A stretch of 64,000 bases of DNA from positions 1,252,270 to 1,316,269 of the forward strand of contig NC_015666.1 of assembly GCF_000217715.1 (NCBI RefSeq). The letters are read 5' to 3'. Positions within the stretch are counted from its first letter, which is position 1. Each line of letters starts with the position of its first letter. The notes below the pieces were generated by a model. That model had not been told where the DNA came from. It searched no databases and worked only from the letters and a program-made list of their open reading frames with translations. The stretch comes from Halopiger xanaduensis SH-6. GTDB taxonomy: Archaea > Halobacteriota > Halobacteria > Halobacteriales > Natrialbaceae. This document shows positions 8,678 through 15,396 of this stretch, in pieces. Made by a program: the position numbers and the translations under genes.

Positions 8678-8914
8678 ATGAGTTCGGCGACAGAATCGAC
8701 GAAAACCGATCGGGCACGCGATATGGGTGCCGACGAGCCCGATATCGTGCGCGAGCTCGGTCACGACGAGTACGATCCGATCGGGACGCTGATCCTGATC
8801 GCGATCTACTTCGCGATACTGGTACTGCTGTGGCTGTTCATGTACTTCGTCGAGTTCCTCGGCAACGGCCCGACGGTCGTCGGGTCGCTCCTGACGGTGG
8901 TGGGGCTGGCATGA
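8678..8914 (+). CDS. ba3-type oxidase small subunit (subunit IIa-like)
   Basis: 78 residues: an acidic polar N-terminus and one long membrane helix (about 38-60) followed by a partial second. Size and place, first in the operon and overlapping subunit II by ATGA (8911-8914), match the small single-helix subunit of ba3 oxidases that supplies the missing helix of subunit II. ATG 8678 was chosen because a TATA-like box lies upstream at about 8648-8656 and longer frames overlap the divergent promoter. Confidence 0.75.
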   Translation: MSSATESTKTDRARDMGADEPDIVRELGHDEYDPIGTLILIAIYFAILVLLWLFMYFVEFLGNGPTVVGSLLTVVGLA

Positions 8915-9732
8915 ACATCCACACCTACGAGAAGATCTGGCTGGTCGCGGCGATGGTGTTGATCGTCGGCTTCATCGCGACGATCACCTACGGCGCGGTC
9001 GGGCCCGGAATCGCGATGGTCGACGACGACGGCGGCTCGATCGACCCCGACGAGATCAACGACCACGAGCGGTTCGGCGACACCGGCGTCGAACACGTCG
9101 GCGGCAACGAGTACGAGGTCGCCGTCGTCGCGCAGGCGTGGTCGTACTTCCCTGAGGAAATCGACGTGCCGGCAAACAGCGAAGTGACGTTCTACGTGAC
9201 GAGTCGAGACGTGACCCACAGCTTCTCCGTGGTCGGCACGAACATCAACACGATGGTCATCCCCGGCGAAGTCTCGCAGATGACCGTCGAGTTCGACGAA
9301 CCCGGCGAGTACGGCATCCTCTGTAACGAGTACTGCGGCGCAGGTCACCACGACATGGAAGGCAAACTGAACGTCGTTCCCGAGGACGAGTTCGACATGA
9401 CCGAACTGGACGTCGAAGCCCCCGACGAGGTCGAGGCGGGCAACGAAACGACGATCAACGCGACCGTCAGCGACGGAATGCAGACCGACCTCGAGACGAC
9501 CGCGGCCCTCGAGATCGGCGACCAGCAGTACGAAGAACCCGTCGCGATCGAGGGCGCCGGCAGCGAGTCCGTCGAGTTCGCGGTCGACACCGCGGAACTG
9601 GGCGACGGCGACCACGACTGGACAATGACCGTCGACGACGAGGAAGAAAGCGGCACGCTCTCGGCGGTGAACGGGTCGGACGACGGGACCGACGACTCTG
9701 CGGGCGGAGACGGAGGTGACGGCGATGCGTAA
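8911..9732 (+). CDS. cbaB: ba3-type cytochrome oxidase subunit II
   Basis: 273 residues. One N-terminal membrane helix (about 8-32) anchors a cupredoxin domain on the outer face. The binuclear CuA site is complete: Cys138, Cys142, His146 and Met149 in CNEYCGAGHHDM, plus the upstream His in VTHSFSV. A C-terminal extension (about 165-255) looks like an immunoglobulin/CARDB-type beta sandwich, followed by an Asp/Gly-rich tail. The extension is not needed for CuA and may contact a halocyanin donor; that is inference. The gene overlaps the small subunit by 4 bases and subunit I by 8 bases, so the three are co-translated. Confidence 0.93.
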   Translation: MNIHTYEKIWLVAAMVLIVGFIATITYGAVGPGIAMVDDDGGSIDPDEINDHERFGDTGVEHVGGNEYEVAVVAQAWSYFPEEIDVPANSEVTFYVTSRDVTHSFSVVGTNINTMVIPGEVSQMTVEFDEPGEYGILCNEYCGAGHHDMEGKLNVVPEDEFDMTELDVEAPDEVEAGNETTINATVSDGMQTDLETTAALEIGDQQYEEPVAIEGAGSESVEFAVDTAELGDGDHDWTMTVDDEEESGTLSAVNGSDDGTDDSAGGDGGDGDA

Positions 9733-11482
9733 CGCCTACGTCGATCAGTTCCCCGCGGAAGCGAAGGTCATCAAGGCCGCCTTCTGGAGTTCGTTCCTCG
9801 CGCTGGCTATCGGCGGCCTGCTCGGCCTCGTACAGGCGCTCCACCGGACGGACGTCCTCCGGTTCATCGAGTCGGCGGACTACTACACCGTGTTGACCGC
9901 CCACGGCGTCCTGCTGGCGATCACGTTCACGATCTTCTTCCTCGTGGGGGTCTTCACCTGGGCGGTGACGACCAGCCTCGAGCGGGGCGTCGTCGACACC
10001 CGCTTCACCTGGTCGTGGTACGCCATGATGGTCGTCGGCACGGTGCTCGTCGGCGTCACGATCTTCGCCGGCTTCCTCGAGGAACCGCCGTCGATTCTCG
10101 GCTCGGAGCTGTACGCGGACGTGCTCTTTACGTTCTACTCGCCGCTGCAGGCACACCCGCTGTTCTACCTCGGACTGGTGTTGTTCGTCGTCGGCTCCTG
10201 GCTGGCCGGCGTCGACTGGTTCCGGACGTGGTGGGCCTGGCGGGCGGAGAACCCCGACGAGCGGATCCCGCTGCCGACGTTCATGGTGTTGACGACGACG
10301 CTGTTCTGGTACATCTGTACGTTCGGCGTCGCCCTGTCGATTCTCGTCTTCCTGCTGCCGTGGTCGCTCGGCGTCGTCGACTCCGTGAACCCGCTGTTGA
10401 CCCGGACGCTGTTCTGGTACTTCGGCCACGCGGTCGTCTACTTCTGGCTGATGCCGGCGTACATGATGTGGTACATCATGCTGCCGAAGCTCTCCGGCGG
10501 GAAGCTCTTTAGCGACCCGCTCGCGCGCGTCGTCTTCGTGCTGTTCCTGCTGCTCTCGACGCCGCTCGGCATCCACCACCAGTATCTGGACCCCGGCATC
10601 GCGGAGGGGTACAAGTTCATCGCGATGACGAACACGATGTTCCTGCTGCTGCCGAGCCTGCTGACGGCCTTTACCGTCGTCGCAAGCATGGAACACGGCG
10701 CGCGCCAGCGCGGCGGCGAGGGCTACTTCGGCTGGCTCAGAGCGCTGCCGTGGCGCGACCCGGTCTTTACCGGCATGGCGCTGGCGGGCCTGATGTTCGC
10801 CGCGGCCGGCTTCTCCGGCATGATCAACGCGGGGATGAACATCAACTACCTCGTCCACAACACCTGGTGGGTCGTCGGCCACTTCCACCTCACCGTCGGC
10901 ACCGCCGTCGCGCTGACGTTCATGGCCGCGGCCTACTGGTTCATCCCGCAGGTGACCGGCAAGGCCCTGTGGAACCGCTCGGTCGCGCTGGGCCAAGTCC
11001 TGCTGTGGTTCATCGGCATGACGTTCATGTCGAACGCGATGCACCGCTCGGGGCTGTTCGGGATGCCCCGCCGGACCGCCGAACCGCAGTACGAGAACTT
11101 CGCGTTCGAACCCGCGGCCGGGACCGTCGGCGAGATCAACGCCCAGGTCGCCCTCGGCGCCGCGATCCTGACCGTCTCGCTGGCCCTGTTCCTCCTGAAC
11201 ATGATCATGACGTCGTTCAACGGCGACGGGACCAGCGCCGCGATTCCGGACAACACCTACGCCGGAACGCTCTCGGGTCCCGAGGACGCGCCGGCGATCC
11301 TCGACAACCTCAAGCTCTGGACCGCCATCGCCATCGTCCTCGTGATCTTCGCGTACACGCTCCCGCTCGCGAGCATCGTCGAGAGCGGCGGCCTGTTCGG
11401 TCCCGGTATCGACGGGCGACAGCTCACGCTCGTCCCCGATACCACGACCGTCCTCGAGACCGTCCGTGGGGTGATTCCGTAG
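9725..11482 (+). CDS. cbaA: ba3-type cytochrome oxidase subunit I
   Basis: 585-residue heme-copper oxidase catalytic subunit with about 13 membrane helices. Conserved His motifs for low-spin heme and CuB/high-spin heme are visible: HGVLLA in helix II, FGHAVVYFWLMP, and the helix X motif WWVVGHFHLTVG. The sequence around GHAVVYF differs from the HPEVY of aa3 enzymes and is typical of B-type (ba3) oxidases. ATG 9725 has a strong GGAGGTGA Shine-Dalgarno at 9712-9719; an in-frame GTG at 9716 would overlap it and is less likely. Reduces O2 to water using electrons from a blue-copper donor; pumps protons. Confidence 0.95.
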   Translation: MRNAYVDQFPAEAKVIKAAFWSSFLALAIGGLLGLVQALHRTDVLRFIESADYYTVLTAHGVLLAITFTIFFLVGVFTWAVTTSLERGVVDTRFTWSWYAMMVVGTVLVGVTIFAGFLEEPPSILGSELYADVLFTFYSPLQAHPLFYLGLVLFVVGSWLAGVDWFRTWWAWRAENPDERIPLPTFMVLTTTLFWYICTFGVALSILVFLLPWSLGVVDSVNPLLTRTLFWYFGHAVVYFWLMPAYMMWYIMLPKLSGGKLFSDPLARVVFVLFLLLSTPLGIHHQYLDPGIAEGYKFIAMTNTMFLLLPSLLTAFTVVASMEHGARQRGGEGYFGWLRALPWRDPVFTGMALAGLMFAAAGFSGMINAGMNINYLVHNTWWVVGHFHLTVGTAVALTFMAAAYWFIPQVTGKALWNRSVALGQVLLWFIGMTFMSNAMHRSGLFGMPRRTAEPQYENFAFEPAAGTVGEINAQVALGAAILTVSLALFLLNMIMTSFNGDGTSAAIPDNTYAGTLSGPEDAPAILDNLKLWTAIAIVLVIFAYTLPLASIVESGGLFGPGIDGRQLTLVPDTTTVLETVRGVIP

Positions 11483-11698
11483 ATGCGCATCTCCAAGGCC
11501 GGCCTCCTCGTCGTTACGGCGATCGTCATCCCGATCGTCGTCGAACTCCGCACCGCGCTCTCGTGGTTCGGCATCGAACTCTCGGTCCTCGAGGGGGTTG
11601 TCCTCGGTCTCGCGATCGTGCTCGCGATCGTCGTCTGGGCGGTGTGGCCGTCCGACGGCGACGGCACCGCTGAGACCGACCCCGCGGGTCCCGAGTGA
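11483..11698 (+). CDS. Small membrane protein of the ba3 operon (CbaC-like)
   Basis: 71 residues with two membrane helices (about 5-24 and 36-56) and an acidic tail. Its ATG directly follows the subunit I stop codon without a gap, so it is part of the oxidase operon. Small two-helix proteins at this place are known in haloarchaeal ba3 clusters. Probably an accessory or assembly subunit. Confidence 0.8.
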   Translation: MRISKAGLLVVTAIVIPIVVELRTALSWFGIELSVLEGVVLGLAIVLAIVVWAVWPSDGDGTAETDPAGPE

Positions 11699-11817
11699 TC
11701 GGTCGCGACGGCCCGACGCCCGGTCGAGAATCGGACGCCGGCTTTTCCGACGAATTGGGGGACACGGCGACGCAGACGGACGAAGAAGTGTCCGCTTCCC
11801 GCGGGCGGACGACCTGA
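11695..11817 (+). CDS. Possible 40-residue acidic peptide after the ba3 operon
   Basis: A GTG overlapping the stop of the preceding gene (GTGA) opens a 40-codon frame with an acidic, Asp/Glu/Thr-rich composition that would suit a halophile. No motif is recognised. It may be chance in high-GC DNA. The remaining stretch 11818-12017 shows nothing identifiable. Confidence 0.22.
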   Translation: MIGRDGPTPGRESDAGFSDELGDTATQTDEEVSASRGRTT

Positions 11818-12017
11818 GAGCGGGTCGAGCACCCGCCGTGACGGGACCGGTTTTCGTCGCAACTCCGCGCGCTCGAGCTCGAGGTTTTGTCGAGAGGGAA
11901 GCGAAGCGCGCTGACAGCGAACCGGTTCGGCGTGGTGGTGTCCCTCCCGAATCATCCGCTTCGATTCCGAGAACCGCTCCGGAGATCGAACCCGTCTAGC
12001 TACTGGAAGCGCGACGG

Positions 12018-12332
12018 TCACTCCCAGGTTTCGATCCGGCCCTCGCGAACGTCCTCGGCACACCCCTCGCAGTCGGGGTGGCCCGCCTCGTAGCAGGCCG
12101 GCCGGAACTGGTCGTCGAGCATCGCCGCCCGGCGCTCGGCATAGCGCCGGCAGACGATCTTCGCCCGGTCCTCCTCGTCCGAGGGTAGCCCGCGAGCGTT
12201 CTTCGCCACCTCGTAGGCCTCGCGGGCCTCCTCGAGTTGCCCGTCGGTCGATTCGCGCAGCTGTTCGTACTGCTCGCCCGCCTCCCGCAGCTTCGATCGG
12301 AGGAATCGCTCGAGCCGACGCCGATCCGCCAT
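12018..12332 (-). CDS. Haloarchaeal Cys-rich small protein (DUF7091-like)
   Basis: 104 residues, mostly helical and charged, with four cysteines (61, 80, 88, 91). The last three, in CYEAGHPDCEGC, look like part of a zinc site. Resembles a haloarchaeal family I remember as DUF7091; function unknown. ATG 12332 is chosen over the longer frame because residues upstream are not conserved-looking and run into the tRNA promoter side. It faces the ba3 operon tail to tail. Confidence 0.75.
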   Translation of the reverse strand: MADRRRLERFLRSKLREAGEQYEQLRESTDGQLEEAREAYEVAKNARGLPSDEEDRAKIVCRRYAERRAAMLDDQFRPACYEAGHPDCEGCAEDVREGRIETWE

Positions 12333-12506
12333 TATCGGTCGTTCGGTCGGCTGCCACATAGGCCCGTCGCCGGCGGCAGTTCGGCTGTGGATGTGACACC
12401 GGGTGTTCGTGGGGGTGGTTCGGCGGGCGGCGAGCACCCTCGAGCGAACCCAGACCGGCAGAGAGTAAGGGTTAACTGCCGGCCACGTTTTCTTCCGGGT
12501 GCGAGC

Positions 12507-12581
12507 GGGCCCTTAGCTCAGTCTGGTTAGAGCGCTCGGCTCATAACCGAGTGGTCAATGGTTCGAATCCGTTAGGGCCCA
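12507..12581 (+). tRNA. tRNA with CAU anticodon (Met elongator or Ile2)
   Basis: Seven-pair acceptor stem (12507-12513 with 12574-12580), D-arm agctcag...ttagagc, anticodon stem 12535-12539/12547-12551 with anticodon CAT at 12542-12544, and T-loop ttcgaat. No intron. CAU is read by elongator tRNA-Met or, after agmatidine modification, by tRNA-Ile2. Several haloarchaea carry an intron in elongator tRNA-Met, so an intron-free gene tips slightly towards Ile2. A copy of its 3' end lies 110 bases downstream. Confidence 0.95.
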
Positions 12582-12670
12582 TGGAGCGAGCCGAGCATGG
12601 CGCGAGGCTCGCGGAATGACTCCTCACGGTTCGAACGAGACGACGGCGAGCGTCGCGAGCCGTCGGCGTT

Positions 12671-12690
12671 GTTCGAATCCGGTAGGGCCC
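12671..12690 (+). repeat. Displaced copy of the tRNA 3' end (att-like remnant)
   Basis: These 20 bases repeat 12561-12580 (T-arm 3' half and acceptor 3' strand of the CAU tRNA) with one mismatch. Such a partial direct repeat is what site-specific integration into a tRNA gene leaves. Only 90 bases lie between the copies and no integrase is present, so this is a remnant at best. The DNA to its right turns abruptly AT-rich. Confidence 0.6.
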
Positions 12691-12863
12691 TCACTGGTGT
12701 TCGTTCTGTGGCTGAAATAGCCTCGGTAGTGGCAACACTATTCTGCAGCCTGTTTTCGGCAACTACGCCTGTACAATAGAGGATGCTGGCCCTTTCTGGT
12801 TGTAGTTCCGTCCTCGATGGGGCCCAAAGAATATATTGTAATTTGAGGTTATTTATTTACTAA

Positions 12864-13493
12864 ATGACTGACCTACTTACCGATATCAACGCTATTTTAG
12901 AGGTGTTTTTTCCGCATATCGGTTCATTAGTGACGATCATCCTGTCATCTTTGGCAGGAGCAACTGCAATCATCCTCGGTCGATCCCTTTATCAAAAACG
13001 TACCTTGTTTGCAGCAATTCATATGGAGATGATTGATAACTATTTGAAGATCAAGACGATGGAAGATGACCTGAATGAGTACGAGTATGAGAACCCTATG
13101 ATGGTTTTCCAGGGTCAATCACCAGATACTGCAGCCTATGAAGCAACGAAGATTAACGATCCTAATCTATATATCAGTCTATCATTTCAATGTTCAAAAT
13201 TCAGTCTAATATACGATAAATTAGAATATATTTTTGAATATGAAGAGGCAGCTAACCGAAACCCACATGATTCTCGTATAATGCTCGAAGAAGAATCCCA
13301 TATTATTGCTGAAAACCCCGATTTAGTAGAGGAGGAATTAAAATCTCAAATAAAACATCTGAAATCAGAGTTGGAGACTGTGATTCTCGAACTCGAAGAA
13401 TATAGAATGAAGAACAGATATCGAAAAGCTATATTAGATACACATGTTGAATTTGATCCTGAAGCGGCCTCTGAATCAGAAAATAGTAGTTAA
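12864..13493 (+). CDS. AT-rich orphan membrane-anchored protein
   Basis: 209 residues, unrecognised. One membrane helix near the N-terminus (about 18-40), then a polar domain, with a Glu/Lys-rich coiled-coil-like segment (about 155-195) and a Ser/Glu tail. Codons favour A/T in third position and Ile/Lys/Asn are abundant, unlike every neighbour, so the gene was probably acquired recently. It lies next to the tRNA and its displaced 3' copy. A TATA-rich run (ttatttattt, about 12849-12858) lies immediately before ATG 12864. Possibly phage- or plasmid-derived. Confidence 0.75.
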   Translation: MTDLLTDINAILEVFFPHIGSLVTIILSSLAGATAIILGRSLYQKRTLFAAIHMEMIDNYLKIKTMEDDLNEYEYENPMMVFQGQSPDTAAYEATKINDPNLYISLSFQCSKFSLIYDKLEYIFEYEEAANRNPHDSRIMLEEESHIIAENPDLVEEELKSQIKHLKSELETVILELEEYRMKNRYRKAILDTHVEFDPEAASESENSS

Positions 13494-13821
13494 TTCTGTT
13501 GTCAGATCGGGTTTGAGTGATTTACTTGAGATCCCTTTCCTTCTCCCTCAAAACCTTGGTTGCACATCGATAGAACGTGTTTCCTGAATATGCACGCGAG
13601 TCGAGCAGCGCCGAGATATCGACAACTCGAGCACCGACATTCAAACCCGAGAAGACTCGAACTGGTACTCGAGACGAGAGACCCTATTGAGACCGACAGT
13701 CGGCAATAGCTGGTGGATGCTAGACACGGAGCGCCGATTCAGCGGCAACCGGATGTCATTCCCTTCATCTCTATGGTAGGTGCGCAGTGAGGATTTGTGC
13801 GTCGCGACCGAATAGATCGGT
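13494..13821. other. Gene-poor gap after the AT-rich gene
   Basis: The composition returns from AT-rich to normal across about 13500-13650. Several in-frame stops in all frames and no recognisable gene. It may hold decayed mobile-element sequence, but nothing can be identified. Confidence 0.4.
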
Positions 13822-14865
13822 GTGAACCAGACCGATCCCAGCGCACGAGCGGAACCGGAACCGGAGCCGGAGTCAGCAGCCGATACCGCACGAACCGCGG
13901 CGAAACGCGGCCGCGAATATGTCTCGAGGGCGACGTCGCCGCTCCGGCGCGGCGTCGAATCGGGCACGGTGACGGCGATCATCGGCGGGGCGGGCCTCCT
14001 CAGCGGCGTCCGAGCGCTCGTGGCCGGCGATCGCGAGCGCGGGCTTAACAGGCTCATTCTGGGAGCCGGGTTCGTCGGGGCCGCGATCGGCCAGCGGCGG
14101 TCCTACAGTCGCGGCGAGGAGCCCCCCGTCGAGCAAAGCGACGTGGGAGACACCCGGCCCGACGTCGGTGCAATCGACGAGGCCGGCGGCGTCGGGACGG
14201 ACGACCGCGCTGCCGGCGACGCGGCCGCGGACGTCGCGGACACGTCCCCGACTGTCGAGGACGTAGGATCGGGGCTCGAGTCCGAACCTGACCTCGAGTC
14301 GACGTCGGTCGACCAGCGCGAGATCGCCGATACCGGCGTCGACAGCGAGGATCTAACGGAAGCGACCGACCGCGAAACGGGGGCTGTCGGTACCGAAGAA
14401 GGGACGAGCGACGAGTCGACGGCCGAGGAGGGCGCTGACGCCGGCGATAGCGCCGAAACCGAGGCTATCGACCGGCTGGGCGAGGCGGCCCTCGACCGGC
14501 AGAGCCGCGAGGTCCCGGCGCCACAGCGGGCGTTCAACCAGGGCTATCTGGCCCACTCGAGCGAGGCGTTCTGGGGAATCCGCGACCGGGACGACGGGGT
14601 GTTGGTCGCCGTAGACTTCGACGCGATCCAGGGCCGCGACGGCGTGGACTACGTCGCCAGCAGCGAAATCGGCGCGGACGTTCGCGAGCTCCCGATCCCC
14701 GACGCCGTCCTCGACCACTGGGACGGGGTGTTCGGCGGCGGGACCGCCGTCGCCGGCGGCGACGACATTCTGTTCGTGACGACCGACGAGCTCGCGACCG
14801 ACGGCCTGCTGCGCATCCTCCCTGCGGCGTGGGCCGACGACCTGTCACCGTCGGAGAACCGCTAG
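13822..14865 (+). CDS. Acidic linker protein with glycine-rich membrane segment
   Basis: 347 residues from a GTG start; unrecognised. A short Pro/Glu repeat (EPEPEPES) precedes a basic patch and a Gly/Ala-rich hydrophobic stretch (about 50-90) that may be one or two membrane helices. Then about 130 residues of Asp/Glu/Thr-rich low complexity, and a compact C-terminal domain (about 220-340) containing QRAFNQGYLAHSSEAFWGIRD and a GGG-type turn. The C-terminal part looks folded and carries the likely function. Located in the accessory zone. Confidence 0.65.
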   Translation: MNQTDPSARAEPEPEPESAADTARTAAKRGREYVSRATSPLRRGVESGTVTAIIGGAGLLSGVRALVAGDRERGLNRLILGAGFVGAAIGQRRSYSRGEEPPVEQSDVGDTRPDVGAIDEAGGVGTDDRAAGDAAADVADTSPTVEDVGSGLESEPDLESTSVDQREIADTGVDSEDLTEATDRETGAVGTEEGTSDESTAEEGADAGDSAETEAIDRLGEAALDRQSREVPAPQRAFNQGYLAHSSEAFWGIRDRDDGVLVAVDFDAIQGRDGVDYVASSEIGADVRELPIPDAVLDHWDGVFGGGTAVAGGDDILFVTTDELATDGLLRILPAAWADDLSPSENR

Positions 14866-14923
14866 GCTACTCGGTTTCACCGATCGGACCGCGGCCCATC
14901 GCGTCGCGCGACGCGACGAGAAT

Positions 14924-15190
14924 TCAAACGGCTTCCTTCTGCGGATCGGCCTCTCGAGCCGGCTCGCTGACGGTGATCGCGTCCGGTCCGTCGACCTGAA
15001 TTCGATACCCCTTGTACGTGAACTCGACCGAAACGGCGCCCTGTTCGCCGTCGGCCGACCGGAAGAGCGCATCGAGTGCGTCGGGATCGATCGCCGAGTG
15101 TAGCGGCGACCGGAGGGCTTCGGGTTCGACGCCTTCGTACGCTGCGACCGCTTCGATTACGTGCAGACTGATGGATTGCTCCCCATCCAT
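14924..15190 (-). CDS. HalOD1 output-domain protein
   Basis: 88-residue single-domain protein of the haloarchaeal HalOD1 type (pattern VIEAVAAYEGVEPEAL ... LHSAIDPDALDALF ... VEFTYKGYRIQV). These domains are found alone or at the end of sensor proteins and are thought to be regulatory outputs. ATG 15190 is preferred to GTG 15223 because a TTTATA box (complement of about 15214-15219) lies some 27 bases upstream of it, inside the longer frame. Confidence 0.88.
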   Translation of the reverse strand: MDGEQSISLHVIEAVAAYEGVEPEALRSPLHSAIDPDALDALFRSADGEQGAVSVEFTYKGYRIQVDGPDAITVSEPAREADPQKEAV

Positions 15191-15396
15191 GCACACCGCT
15201 GCCACATTCTGACGTATAAACACCGGTGGTCTTTTTCTGACGTGTGTCTGACGCCAGTCAGACGTTCACCGCTCGAGCCGCCGCTTGAAGCCAGTCAACC
15301 ACCGATTCTGAGTTCGGAATCGCTCGAGCGCGCCCGCTCGGACGCGCTGGCCCCTGCCGTACATGTACGATTACCCCGCGACATCGCACCCGGTAG

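Noticed and set aside
12018-12437. Longer 139-residue start for the Cys-rich protein
   Set aside because: The extra N-terminus is basic and low-complexity; ATG 12332 gives the compact domain.
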